64,000 nt of DNA from G963662905 sp965230045 (GCA_965230045.1 OZ245940.1:2232001-2296000), one strand, 5' to 3'. Shown: positions 18,605 to 27,509, counted from the stretch's first letter. The notes: generated by a model not told the origin, from the letters alone. Numbers and translations are program-made.

Positions 18605-19378
18605 ATGAAAAAAATAATCCTTTTTACATTTTTATTCTTCCCGGCATTATGCCTGATGGCGCAGGTAGAACCCGAAGGCCGAAGTGAAATGAAAGGGCGT
18701 TTTGACGATGCTTTTACCGAAGTGGAAGATGGCTTGATGACGCTGCGTTTTATCAATTGCGAAAATGGAAAACCTGTGCCGGATGCACTTGTACAGGTAG
18801 AAACTTTAGGGGTTTTTACAACAGATGGTGAGGGGAAAATCCGTTTCCCTATAATGAAAGATGGCACCTATCATGCAAAATTCCTGAAAGAGGGTTTTGT
18901 GAAAGCGGAAATCCCTTTTGAAGTTGTGGTGGGCACGATTTTTCAAAACCGCTTTTCGGTTTCCCCGATCCTGGACGTAAAATATATGCGCGTGGCTTTG
19001 GATTGGGGCAAACGTCCGCGTGATTTGGATGCACATCTCGAGAAAAAGGGTTCGTACCACATCAGCTATCGTGATAAAAAACGCTCTGCCGATGGAACTG
19101 CACGCCTCGACCGTGACGATATTGACGGTGAAGGCCCGGAAACCATCACCGTAGAAGACCCACAGGAGAATGCTGTTTATGATTTCTGGGTGCATGATTA
19201 TACCAACCGAAATGATGCGGCGAATAAAAAACTCTCAAAATCAAAAGCAACAGTCAGCTTGTGGCTTAATAATGAATTTATCGGAAAATATACTGTGCCT
19301 ACAGGCGTATCCGGAAACAAATGGCTGGTTTTTAGCATGGTAGATGGTAAAATAATCGAACGGAATCAGGTTCAATAA
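18605..19378 (+). CDS. Exported protein with CarboxypepD_reg-like and YfaP/DUF2135-like domains
   Basis: A 257-residue protein with a signal peptide (ends LMAQ). Residues about 45-110 look like a carboxypeptidase-regulatory-like beta sandwich (RFINCENGKPVPDALVQVET...GVFTTDGEGKIRFP). Residues about 125-250 contain VALDWGKRPRDLDAHLEK, and then ETITVEDPQENAVYDFWVHD, the pattern of YfaP/DUF2135-like domains seen beside von Willebrand or protease-inhibitor genes in other bacteria. It lies 12 bp after the transglutaminase gene and 11 bp before the M23 gene, so the three are probably co-translated. Function is unknown; a binding or structural role is likely. Confidence 0.72.
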   Translation: MKKIILFTFLFFPALCLMAQVEPEGRSEMKGRFDDAFTEVEDGLMTLRFINCENGKPVPDALVQVETLGVFTTDGEGKIRFPIMKDGTYHAKFLKEGFVKAEIPFEVVVGTIFQNRFSVSPILDVKYMRVALDWGKRPRDLDAHLEKKGSYHISYRDKKRSADGTARLDRDDIDGEGPETITVEDPQENAVYDFWVHDYTNRNDAANKKLSKSKATVSLWLNNEFIGKYTVPTGVSGNKWLVFSMVDGKIIERNQVQ

Positions 19379-19389
19379 AATAATATCCT

Positions 19390-20163
19390 ATGAATGGCAA
19401 AGTCCTTTCTTTAGCAATGATCTTTTTTATTTTCACTTTTTCGGCACAAACCTTTGCTCAGGAAGTAGATAAAAAGAAGAAAGAAAATCCTTTTGACAAG
19501 CAATATGAAGAATACAGCCGGCAAAAAGACAGCACCCAACAGGCTGAATTTGAGCGCCTCGATAAAGAGTTAGAGGCATACTACCAAAATGAACGTGATT
19601 GGCTGCAGCAAACTTTGGGCGTGGACCGCGATGCAATTCCTGCTAAAGCAACGGGTCGCAGCCTGAAAGGACTGGAAGATAAAAAGGCCAGTGATTACAG
19701 CATCGAGAAACGCGATGAAGGCGAAATGGCGCGCAGCGAATACGAAGAAAACAATGCCGAAAAGCTCGTTCCGTCCATTTGTCCAATAAAAGGGAAATAC
19801 AGAATATCTTCCAAATTTGGCTGGCGGACACATCCCATTCATAAAAAGAAACAATTCCATTCGGGTATTGACCTCGCTGCACCAAAAGGAACCCCTGTGC
19901 TGGCAACTGCTGATGGCGTTGTTGTTTTTGCAGGAAAAAATGGCGGCTATGGCAAATTTGTGATTATTCAGCATTCCGATGGGATGAAAACCGCTTATGC
20001 GCATCTGAGCAAAATCTTGGTTTCTAAAGGCGATCAGCTTTCCAAAAAGCAGAAAATTGCCGAAGTGGGCAGCACAGGCAGATCCACAGGCGCTCATTTG
20101 CATTATGAAGTAATTCTAAATAATAAAAAAACAGATCCTGCTGCTTACTTCCAGGGAGATTAA
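19390..20163 (+). CDS. M23 (LytM-type) zinc peptidase
   Basis: A 257-residue exported protein (signal ends TFAQ). After a coiled coil at about 25-75 (FDKQYEEYSRQKDSTQQAEF...), the M23 domain covers about 130-255. It starts SSKFGWRTHPI and contains HSGIDLAAPKGTPV (zinc ligands H and D near 157-161) and HLHYEV (near 236). A complete ligand set suggests an active endopeptidase that cuts peptidoglycan crosslinks. Some family members are regulatory, but those usually lack ligands. The coiled-coil N-terminus with a final W resembles that of the transglutaminase-like protein in the same operon. Confidence 0.92.
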   Translation: MNGKVLSLAMIFFIFTFSAQTFAQEVDKKKKENPFDKQYEEYSRQKDSTQQAEFERLDKELEAYYQNERDWLQQTLGVDRDAIPAKATGRSLKGLEDKKASDYSIEKRDEGEMARSEYEENNAEKLVPSICPIKGKYRISSKFGWRTHPIHKKKQFHSGIDLAAPKGTPVLATADGVVVFAGKNGGYGKFVIIQHSDGMKTAYAHLSKILVSKGDQLSKKQKIAEVGSTGRSTGAHLHYEVILNNKKTDPAAYFQGD

Positions 20164-20180
20164 TAATTTGCAAGAAAAAG

Positions 20181-22034
20181 ATGATTAAAAAGTTTTTACG
20201 AACAGTTACTTATATACTTTTGATGCTTCTGATGGCTGTTGTAACACAAGCCCAGAGTGTCAAGGAAATAAAAGCCCAGCCGGAAAAATATATCTGGGGC
20301 GAAGGAAAAGGAACTACTTTGAAAAGAGCCGATAATGATGCACTTACCTCATTAATCAGCCAAATATCGACAACGGTAGAAAGTGAATACGAAGAGAATT
20401 TTTCGCAGATGCAAACGGATGGGGGCGAGGTGAAATACGCCGAAAAGATAAACGATATTGTTCGTACATACTCCAATGCCACTTTACACAATACGCAGCG
20501 GCTTGTATTAAATAATGAGCCCGATGCACATGTGTTTCGGTATATCAAAAGGGAAGATGTACGTAAAGTATTTGAATCCAGGGCTCAAAAAATCCGTGAT
20601 TTTGCCAATAATGCCGTCGAAGCAAAAGAAAATGCCTGTATTGCCGATGCACTGCGCAATAATTACTGGGCACTTTGCCTGCTCAAAAGCCATCCCAAAT
20701 GCAATGAGCTGGATTTTATGAAAGAAGACGGCACCACAGTTAAGCTGATGAGCTATTTGCCCGAAGAAATACGATCGATGCTTGCCGACCTTTCTTTCCA
20801 TGTAAAGGATATTCAGGATTTCGAAAACGAAAGGCGCATAATCCTTGATATAAACTATAAAGGCCGGGATATCAGTAACCTGGAATATTCCTACTGGGAC
20901 GGTCAGGATTGGGGCAACATCATCAGTGCCCGAAACGGCGAAGGTTTTGTTGCCTTTTATGGCGATGATGCGAAAACGAAAGAAATTTTGCGTATCAAAG
21001 TGGAGTATATCTTTGAAAATCAATCCCGTGTTGATGATGAACTGGAAAAAGTGATGGAGCAAATCGAACATCAGGTATTTCGGAAAAGTTATTTTGATGT
21101 CCGATTGCCCAAAGACGGTGATGAGGGTATTGCCGCGAACGAATCCGGTTTTGAAAGTACAGCCGAAATGATGGAAAATCCCGTAGTGCATAAATTTGAA
21201 GGCATTACGATTGTGGAAGATGATAAAAATCTTGAAGATGAGATGCTTCAGGTCCTGCAGTCCATCGATAAACGGGATTTTCAATCGGTTCGGAATCTTT
21301 TTACCGATGAAGGCTTTGAAATGTACCAAAAACTGATGGACTATGGAAATGCAAGCATCATCAATCTCGATGAATCAAAATTCCTTTCCTATGGCGATGC
21401 GCTTATGTACCGTCCCGTGCGAATGAGTTTTAATTTTCCCAATAATAACCGCCGGTTTGTGGAAGATGTGAGCTTTCATTTCAATAAGGACAAAAAGATT
21501 GAAAGCCTGGCTTTTACGCTCTCGAAACCGGCAGTGGAAAGCCTGCTCAGCAATAACGCCTGGCCGGCGCATAACCGTATTGTTTTGATCAATTTCCTGG
21601 AGCATTTCAAAACAGCTTATGCGCTCAAACGCCTCGATTATATCGAATCCATTTTTGCCGATGATGCACTCATTATTACCGGACATGTGGTGAAAACCCG
21701 ACAGGGCGTGGAAAATAAATACAAAAACCATAAAATTGTCCGCTACAACCGGCAAACCAAAGCGCAGTATATCCGCAACCTGAAGTATTCTTTTGATAGC
21801 AAAGAGTTCATCAACATACAGTTTGAAGAAAGCGAAGTGCGCAAAGGCGGTACTGGAGGTAATGTATATGGCGTAAAAATAAAACAGAATTATTTTTCGA
21901 GCAATTATGGCGATACCGGCTATTTGTTCCTGATGGTGGACCTGAACGACAGCACCATGCCCGTAATCCATGTACGCACCTGGCAACCCGATAAAACCAA
22001 TGATTCAAGCATTTACCGCTTGTCGGATTTTTAA
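20181..22034 (+). CDS. Large LPP20-like exported protein
   Basis: A 617-residue protein with signal peptide (ends VTQAQ). Residues about 30-160 are LPP20-like: YIWGEGKGTTLKRADNDALT, a long helix (ISTTVESEYEENFSQMQ) and the closing strand VFRYIKREDVRKVF. Residues about 370-600 look like two alpha/beta modules of the SnoaL/NTF2-like type (FQSVRNLFTDEGFEMYQKLM..., LDYIESIFADDALIITG...), which is a tentative reading. It lies 17 bp after the M23 gene and 22 bp before the membrane protein gene. Confidence 0.75.
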   Translation: MIKKFLRTVTYILLMLLMAVVTQAQSVKEIKAQPEKYIWGEGKGTTLKRADNDALTSLISQISTTVESEYEENFSQMQTDGGEVKYAEKINDIVRTYSNATLHNTQRLVLNNEPDAHVFRYIKREDVRKVFESRAQKIRDFANNAVEAKENACIADALRNNYWALCLLKSHPKCNELDFMKEDGTTVKLMSYLPEEIRSMLADLSFHVKDIQDFENERRIILDINYKGRDISNLEYSYWDGQDWGNIISARNGEGFVAFYGDDAKTKEILRIKVEYIFENQSRVDDELEKVMEQIEHQVFRKSYFDVRLPKDGDEGIAANESGFESTAEMMENPVVHKFEGITIVEDDKNLEDEMLQVLQSIDKRDFQSVRNLFTDEGFEMYQKLMDYGNASIINLDESKFLSYGDALMYRPVRMSFNFPNNNRRFVEDVSFHFNKDKKIESLAFTLSKPAVESLLSNNAWPAHNRIVLINFLEHFKTAYALKRLDYIESIFADDALIITGHVVKTRQGVENKYKNHKIVRYNRQTKAQYIRNLKYSFDSKEFINIQFEESEVRKGGTGGNVYGVKIKQNYFSSNYGDTGYLFLMVDLNDSTMPVIHVRTWQPDKTNDSSIYRLSDF

Positions 22035-22056
22035 AAAACCAACAAAATAAATACAA

Positions 22057-22527
22057 ATGGAAACGCCCAAAGAATTTACAGAAAATGAAAAGGGTAAGTT
22101 AATTGTTACCCCAACGATGATGAATTATTTGTACAGTATGTCCAAATGGACAATGTTTTTTGCTGTGCTTGGCTTCATCGGTGTTGGGCTTTTGGTATTT
22201 GCCAGCATAATGATGATGACCATCTTTTCTCTTATAAGTGATCTGAAAGATTTGCCTACATTTTTGGGGCCGTTTATAGGGGTTGTGTACATTGTTTTGG
22301 CGGCTGTCTATTTTTTTCCTGTTATGTATTTGTATAAATTTTCAAGCAAATGCAAGCAAGCCTTGCTTATGAAAAATCAGGATTTCCTCGAGAATGCCTT
22401 TTATAATTTAAAAACGCATTTTGCAATCGTTGGCTATATTACGATTAGTGTAATGATCCTTTATGTATTGATCCTTATTGGAGCCGTATTATTTGGAGTA
22501 ATGGCAGCTTCAATAGCCGGGGCATAA
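22057..22527 (+). CDS. DUF5362-like small membrane protein
   Basis: A 156-residue protein with three to four predicted membrane helices (MFFAVLGFIGVGLLVFASIM, a strongly hydrophobic stretch around VVYIVLAAVYFFPVMYLY, and VGYITISVMILYVLILIGAV). A short cytoplasmic loop with KCKQALLMKNQDFLENAFYN lies before the last helices. It resembles what I know as DUF5362. It is the last gene of the 15012-22527 run and the only polytopic inner-membrane protein in it. Confidence 0.75.
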   Translation: METPKEFTENEKGKLIVTPTMMNYLYSMSKWTMFFAVLGFIGVGLLVFASIMMMTIFSLISDLKDLPTFLGPFIGVVYIVLAAVYFFPVMYLYKFSSKCKQALLMKNQDFLENAFYNLKTHFAIVGYITISVMILYVLILIGAVLFGVMAASIAGA

Positions 22528-22565
22528 TTTCCAACAGTTTAACAATGAACTGTTTGTTGGAATAA
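22528..22565 (+). pseudogene. 3'-terminal remnant of an AAA-type ATPase gene
   Basis: Right after the stop of the previous gene, 22530-22565 reads SNSLTMNCLLE-stop. The complete ATPase gene at 26064-27479 ends SNNLTMSCLFE-stop, and the DNA matches at 31 of 35 positions. Everything upstream of this tail is gone. The piece also forms a hairpin (AACAGTT with AACTGTT) that may serve as terminator for the operon before it. Confidence 0.6.
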
Positions 22566-22778
22566 CAATAAGCTTTATTCCATTTCACTACTTTCAGCTA
22601 GATTATGTATATTTGTTAAAAATATGCCATGTATTGGTTCGAAGAAAAATATATCAACCCTTTTACCAATTACGGTTTTAAAAAGCTTTTTGGGGAAGAA
22701 CCCAATAAAGTAAGCCTTCAGCAAAAGGCATATTGCACAAGCTTTTAAAGCTTCCGTTCTTTGCTGCAAAAAAGCAAT

Positions 22779-23066
22779 ATGCAAAAAGAACAAAGAAGAG
22801 CAGAGATGAAAACACTGGTGGATCAATGGCATACCAGTGGCCAAAGCAAAAGATCCTTTGCCGAATCACACAAAATCTGCTATCACACTTTCCTTTATTG
22901 GTATCATAAATTTGAACAGGAAGAAAGCTTGCCTGATGGCCATGGGTTCATTGAGCTTTCCGGGACTCCAGCTGCAGGGATTATCATCCGTTATCCCAAT
23001 GGTATCGAGCTCAACCTTCCGGGCAATGTGCCCTTGTCCTATCTCAAATCGCTCACCGGCCAATAA
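22779..23066 (+). CDS. tnpA: IS66 accessory protein TnpA
   Basis: A 95-residue protein, the small first ORF of IS66 elements. It has a helix-turn-helix region (WHTSGQSKRSFAESHKICYH). The ATG at 22779 is preferred to an in-frame TTG 18 bp upstream. Its stop codon overlaps the start of tnpB by one base (TAATG), as often in this family. Confidence 0.85.
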   Translation: MQKEQRRAEMKTLVDQWHTSGQSKRSFAESHKICYHTFLYWYHKFEQEESLPDGHGFIELSGTPAAGIIIRYPNGIELNLPGNVPLSYLKSLTGQ

Positions 23067-23431
23067 TGTTCAGCTTAACAGCCAGCCGCTATTACCTGTA
23101 CCGCCAGCCCACCGATATGCGCAAGAGCTTTGATGGGCTGTATGGCATTGTGCGCAACAAACTGGACAAAAACCCAATGAGCGGTGATGTTTTCCTGTTC
23201 ATCAACAAAAAGCGCGACCGCATAAAACTGCTGCGCTGGGAAAGCGGAGGTTTTGTGCTGTTCTACAAAAGGCTCGAAAAAGGCACTTTTCACCTGCCGG
23301 ACACATCTGCTGCGCACGCCTCCCACCAGCTGATCGACTACCCTGAACTTGTAATGATAATCAATGGTATTTCCATGAAAAATGCAAGGAAATACCCACG
23401 TTTTTTCCCACATGAAAATGTTGGTAAATAG
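23066..23431 (+). CDS. tnpB: IS66 family accessory protein TnpB
   Basis: A 121-residue protein with the highly conserved IS66 Orf2 pattern: RQPTDMRKSFDGLYGIV near the N-terminus, then DVFLFINKKRDRIKLLRWES and GGFVLFYKRLEKGTF. It is required with TnpA and TnpC for transposition of IS66 elements. Start overlaps the tnpA stop. Confidence 0.95.
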   Translation: MFSLTASRYYLYRQPTDMRKSFDGLYGIVRNKLDKNPMSGDVFLFINKKRDRIKLLRWESGGFVLFYKRLEKGTFHLPDTSAAHASHQLIDYPELVMIINGISMKNARKYPRFFPHENVGK

Positions 23432-23478
23432 CGCTTAAAATATAGTCAGCCAAGAGGTTACTTCCGTATCTTTGCCTC

Positions 23479-24933
23479 ATGGCAAGTCAGGAAAATATAA
23501 CTATATCAAAAGCGGAATATGATGCAATGCAACAGAAAATATTCCTGCTTCAGCATGAACTTGTCCAGTTGAGGCGTGCGATCTATGGAGCCAAAAGCGA
23601 ACGGCATATCGCGGCAGACCCCAACCAGGGCGTGCTTTTTGACGTGCCTGCACAGGAGAAAGAGCCGGAAAAGGAGCAGATCAGCTATACGCGCAATAAA
23701 AAGCAGTCCAAAAAACAGCCCGTGCGCTTAGAACTGCCCGCCCACCTGCCGCGCCATGAAATCATCATCGAACCCCAAAACCTGCCCAAAGGCGCCCATA
23801 GGGTCAACGTAAAAATCACCGAAGTACTTGATTATGTGCCCGGGACTTTTCGTGTGATCCGTTATATACGTCCTTATTATGCCGTAGCAGGCCAGGGCGA
23901 AAGCACCCAAATGATTTGTGCAGAACTACCTTCGCGCGCCTTGTTCAAAAGCAATGCCTCAGAAGGCCTGCTCTCTTATGTGACTGTCAGCAAATTTGTT
24001 GACCACCTGCCATTCTACCGCCTTGTCAAGATGTTCAAGCGCATGGGGATCGAAATAGCCGAATCAACAATAAACGGCTGGTTTAGCGGGGTTTGCAGAT
24101 TGCTTGAGCCGCTTTACGATGCCCTGAAAAAAGAAATCATGAGGACCGATTACCTGATGGCAGACGAAACGCCTATAAAGGTATTGACCAAAGACAAGCC
24201 CGGGGCATCGCACAAAGGGTATCACTGGGTTTATTACGACCCGCTTAAAAAACTGGCCCTGTTCGATTACCGGAAAGGCCGCGGGCGGGAAGGCCCGGAT
24301 GAGATGCTGGAAAACTATAGTGGATATTTGCAAACCGATGGCTACACCGCTTACGACAACCTAAAAAACAAAGCCGAAATCACCCAATTGGCCTGCATGG
24401 CGCATGCACGCAGGTATTTTGAGAAAGCCAAGGACAATGATGCTGCACGCAGTGAATATGCGCTGGGGCAGATAAGAAAACTGTATGCCATTGAACGTCA
24501 GGCAAGTGAGCAAGAGCTACAGCCGGAGGAGGTCAAAGCATTGCGGCAAAAGGAATCAATGCCCATATTGAACGAAATGGAAAGCTGGCTTAAGGAAGAA
24601 GTTTATAAAGTAGCGCCCAAAAGCGCAATCGGCAAAGCCATAGCTTACAGCCTGAAATTATGGGGGCGCCTGATCCGTTATATTGAAGACGGAAGGCTGC
24701 GCATTGACAACAACCTGGTTGAAAACAGCATCAGGCCGGTAGCCATAGGGCGCAAGAATTACCTGTTTGCGGGTTCGCACAATGCAGCCCAGCACGCGGC
24801 TATGATCTACTCCTTTTTTGCCAGCTGCAAAATCCAAAATGTCGAACCCTTCGAGTGGCTCAAGCAAACATTAGAAAAAATCCAGGAACACCCAGCCAAC
24901 AAGCTCCATCAACTCCTGCCCGGACAGATTTAA
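23479..24933 (+). CDS. tnpC: IS66 family transposase TnpC
   Basis: A 484-residue DDE transposase. The N-terminal coiled coil (IFLLQHELVQLRRAIYGAKS) and the SERH region are typical. The catalytic residues are in YLMADETPIKV (first D), GYLQTDGYTAYD (second D) and IDNNLVENSIRPVAIGRKN (E). The C-terminal domain ends EWLKQTLEKIQEHP. Full length for the family, with no frameshift. Confidence 0.96.
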   Translation: MASQENITISKAEYDAMQQKIFLLQHELVQLRRAIYGAKSERHIAADPNQGVLFDVPAQEKEPEKEQISYTRNKKQSKKQPVRLELPAHLPRHEIIIEPQNLPKGAHRVNVKITEVLDYVPGTFRVIRYIRPYYAVAGQGESTQMICAELPSRALFKSNASEGLLSYVTVSKFVDHLPFYRLVKMFKRMGIEIAESTINGWFSGVCRLLEPLYDALKKEIMRTDYLMADETPIKVLTKDKPGASHKGYHWVYYDPLKKLALFDYRKGRGREGPDEMLENYSGYLQTDGYTAYDNLKNKAEITQLACMAHARRYFEKAKDNDAARSEYALGQIRKLYAIERQASEQELQPEEVKALRQKESMPILNEMESWLKEEVYKVAPKSAIGKAIAYSLKLWGRLIRYIEDGRLRIDNNLVENSIRPVAIGRKNYLFAGSHNAAQHAAMIYSFFASCKIQNVEPFEWLKQTLEKIQEHPANKLHQLLPGQI

Positions 24934-24986
24934 AACATTATCCGGTTATATGCAAGATGCTGTTCGCCGTAGGCTTACCCAATAAA

Positions 24987-25763
24987 GACCTGCTTTTGGA
25001 TTTCCTGAATGAATTGTTAAAAGAAGAAGGGAAAATTACCGAACTCACCTACCTGAAAACCGAACAACTTGGCGCATCGAAAATATCCGCAAAATCCATC
25101 TTAGACCTTTATTGCCAGAATGAAAAAGGTGAAAAATTCATTGTGGAACTGCAAAAAACAAAGTTTAACTTTTTCAAAAACAGAACTGATTATTATTCCA
25201 CTTTCCCAATTCGGGAGCAGGCAAAACGTTCCGACTGGAATTTTGAGCTAAGGGCCGTTTACACCATAGCCATTTTGGATTTTGTATTCGAAGAAGATAA
25301 AAATGAGCCGGATAAATTCCGCTATGATGTGAAACTCACAGATATCGAGTCACATAAAGTATTTTATGATAAACTCACGTTTATCTATTTGGAGATGCCT
25401 AAATTTAATAAAACGGTAGATGAACTGGAAAGCCGCTTCGATAAATGGCTTTTTGTATTGCGCAACCTCAACCGTTTGGACCGTGTGCCTGAAAAACTGA
25501 AAGAGCAGATTTTTGAGAAACTCTTCGAAACTGCAGAGATCGCAAAATTTACGCCCGAACAGGTACAATCTTACGAAGACAGCCTGAAATACTACCGCGA
25601 CATGAAAAATTCTTTGGATACAGCACGTGAAGAAGGAAAGGCGGAAGGAATTGAAGAAGGCATCAAAAGAGTAGCCCTCAACGCCCTGAAAATGGGAAAA
25701 AGCATTGATGAGGTTGTGACACTGACTGGTTTGACAAAGGATGAGGTTGAAAGAATGAGGTAA
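24987..25763 (+). pseudogene. 3' part of the interrupted Rpn-type nuclease gene
   Basis: This is the 258-codon remainder of the gene described at 22629. An open frame can be extended upstream to a GTG at 24855, but those codons lie in the IS66 end and in tnpC sequence, so the N-terminus of that longer frame is not native. The nuclease core residues are kept, and the N-terminal motif up to GEEPNK is missing. Confidence 0.8.
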
Positions 25764-25935
25764 TAAACTCTAAATTACGTTGAGACCACAAAAACACCCG
25801 GCTAAAAAGCACGAATAACACGGACACCTAGATTGTCGTATTTAACGCTGCTATCTGGTAGCCATGACCAAAATTTTGTATTCAGGCATTGTTAACTGAT
25901 TATTTCATGAAATACCGTCATGAGAATTATTAGCA

Positions 25936-26045
25936 TGCCAAAACAACAAATATTCCTGTATTTTGGCACACTAATAAATAACTAAAAAAATGTTATTACC
26001 GTGCCAAATTACATAATTTTTATTAATTTTGGCACGGTAATAACA
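25936..26045 (+). promoter_or_regulatory. Two inverted repeats upstream of the ATPase gene (probable operator)
   Basis: An 18-bp perfect inverted repeat (TGTTATTACCGTGCCAAA at 25991-26008, its complement at 26028-26045, 19-nt spacer) ends 18 bp before the ATPase ATG at 26064. A smaller related repeat lies just upstream: TGCCAAAA at 25936-25943 and TTTTGGCA at 25961-25968. The shared core TGCCAAA in both suggests one binding protein, perhaps the ATPase product itself or a partner. An RNA hairpin is also possible. Confidence 0.6.
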
Positions 26046-26063
26046 ATAATACAACTACATCAT

Positions 26064-27479
26064 ATGACGCATAATATTGCCGGAAGAAAAGATGAAATGC
26101 AAATATTGTCCGATGCATTGCACAGCCACCGCTCAGAATTGATTGCGGTTTATGGTAGAAGGAGAATCGGCAAAACCTATCTGATCAGAGAATATTACGA
26201 CAAACACATTATATTCAGTTTCACTGGATTGAGTACAGGCAAAAGACCGGAACAAATCAAAAACTTCATGCTTAAACTCAATGAAGCAACAAATGAGTTT
26301 TCCGGACATAAGCAAGCTGCCGACTGGTTGGAAGCATTTAGTTTGCTAAAAAGCTTTCTTAAAAAGAAAAAGGAAAGCCGCAGAAAAAAGGTAATTTTTA
26401 TTGATGAATTCCCCTGGGTAGATTCCCATAAATCGGGATTCCTGCCTGCATTTGAGAATTTTTGGAACGACTACTGTACAACAAGAAGGGATTTGATTGT
26501 GGTGGTTTGCGGATCAGCGGCATCCTATATGATCAAAAAAATAATCAACAACTCCAAAGGCTTGAGCAAAAGAATAACACAAAGCATCAAGCTGAAGCCT
26601 TTTAACTTACAGGAAACCAAAGCCTTTTTTAAATATAAGGGGATTTTAATGGAAGAATATGAGATACTGAAGATATATATGGCTTTGGGCGGTGTGGCCG
26701 AATATCTGGAGCATGTCAAAGCCGGAGATTCAGCCGTTACTTGTATTGAAAATTTATGCTTTAAACCAGGTGCCTATTTAGCCAACGAATACAGAGAAGT
26801 TTTTAAATCGCTCTTTAATGAAAACTCATTCCATCAAAAAATAATGGACGCTTTGGCCGACAGTCCCAAAAAAGGAATCAGCCGAGACGAAATCCTGGCC
26901 AAACTTAAAATATCATCCGGAGGAAAATTTTCCAATTCCCTCGAAGAATTAATACAATCGGGTTTCGTTTTAAAATACGACGCCTATAAAAACAACAGCA
27001 AAGCCACGCTCTACCGTATTTTTGACGAATTCTGCCTCTTTTACCTTAAATTTATGCTGCCCAATAAGGGAACGAAATGGGCACAAATCTTCCAAAAGCA
27101 GGAATACAAATCATGGTGTGGTTTTGCCTTCGAAACCATATGTCTAAAACATTCCGAAGCGATAAAAAGGGCTTTACGCTGCGATCAGATTGATTCAAAG
27201 AATTATTCGTGGCACAATCAGCAGGCACAGGTAGATTTGGTCATCGACAGAGCCGATGATGTAGTAAACCTCTGCGAAATAAAATTCTACAATGATGAAT
27301 TTTCGATGGATGCCGGATACCTCCAAGAGCTCAGAAATAAAGAAACGCAGTTCCGTTTATCCAGAAAAAGCAAAAAAAGCCTTTATACCGTACTGATCAG
27401 CAGCTGGGGGCTGAAGCCAAACCAATATAGCCGGGCTATTGTCTCCAACAACTTAACAATGAGCTGTTTGTTTGAATAA
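26064..27479 (+). CDS. AAA-type ATP-binding protein (archaeal ATPase / DUF234 family)
   Basis: A 471-residue protein. The Walker A motif is VYGRRRIGKTYLIREYY (about residues 30-46), and Walker B is KVIFIDEFPWVD (about 110). GSAASYMIKKII follows, as in the sensor region. The middle helical domain is followed by a winged-helix-like part (GISRDEILAKLKISSGGKFS) and a C-terminal DUF234-like PD-(D/E)XK nuclease-type fold (AQVDLVIDRADDVVNLCEIK, with D and ExK). I chose the ATG at 26064 because the longer GTG start lies inside the inverted repeat. Such genes are frequent, multicopy and often lie near mobile DNA in Bacteroidota, and their role is not established. It is followed by an Rpn remnant. Confidence 0.87.
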   Translation: MTHNIAGRKDEMQILSDALHSHRSELIAVYGRRRIGKTYLIREYYDKHIIFSFTGLSTGKRPEQIKNFMLKLNEATNEFSGHKQAADWLEAFSLLKSFLKKKKESRRKKVIFIDEFPWVDSHKSGFLPAFENFWNDYCTTRRDLIVVVCGSAASYMIKKIINNSKGLSKRITQSIKLKPFNLQETKAFFKYKGILMEEYEILKIYMALGGVAEYLEHVKAGDSAVTCIENLCFKPGAYLANEYREVFKSLFNENSFHQKIMDALADSPKKGISRDEILAKLKISSGGKFSNSLEELIQSGFVLKYDAYKNNSKATLYRIFDEFCLFYLKFMLPNKGTKWAQIFQKQEYKSWCGFAFETICLKHSEAIKRALRCDQIDSKNYSWHNQQAQVDLVIDRADDVVNLCEIKFYNDEFSMDAGYLQELRNKETQFRLSRKSKKSLYTVLISSWGLKPNQYSRAIVSNNLTMSCLFE

Positions 27480-27509
27480 AATCAATCAACTCTTCTGTGA
27501 AGTTCATGC

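Larger units (their letters stand above)
22710..24978 (+). mobile_element. Complete IS66-family insertion sequence
   Basis: A 2269-bp element with imperfect terminal inverted repeats. The left end begins GTAAGCCTTCAGCAAAAGGC. The right end, read inward, begins GTAAGCCTACGGCGAACAGC. The 8-bp duplication CCAATAAA lies at 22702-22709 and 24979-24986, as expected for IS66. It carries the three usual genes (tnpA, tnpB, tnpC) in one direction, all open, so it is probably functional and recent. Confidence 0.95.
22629..25763 (+). pseudogene. Rpn-type (PD-(D/E)XK nuclease family transposase) gene split by IS66
   Basis: The first 27 codons are at 22629-22709 (MYWFEEKYINPFTNYGFKKL, ending EEPNK). They continue in frame at 24987 with DLLLDFLNELLKEEGK once the IS66 element and one copy of the 8-bp duplication are removed. 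The restored protein would have 285 residues. Family hallmarks are the NPFTxxGFKKLFG start, an ILDLYCQNEKGEKFIVELQK core holding the D...ExK nuclease residues, and a C-terminal helix with EEGKAEGIEEG repeats. Rpn proteins are nucleases linked to RecA-independent recombination. The copy is inactivated, although its 3' part could still be expressed. Confidence 0.85.

Noticed and set aside
20508..21329. 273-codon open frame on the minus strand
   Set aside because: Antisense to the large LPP20-like gene; composition is that of a shadow frame.
24855..24986. Longer N-terminus for the Rpn-type gene starting at a GTG
   Set aside because: These codons belong to the tnpC 3' end and IS66 right end; the native start is at 22629 on the other side of the IS.
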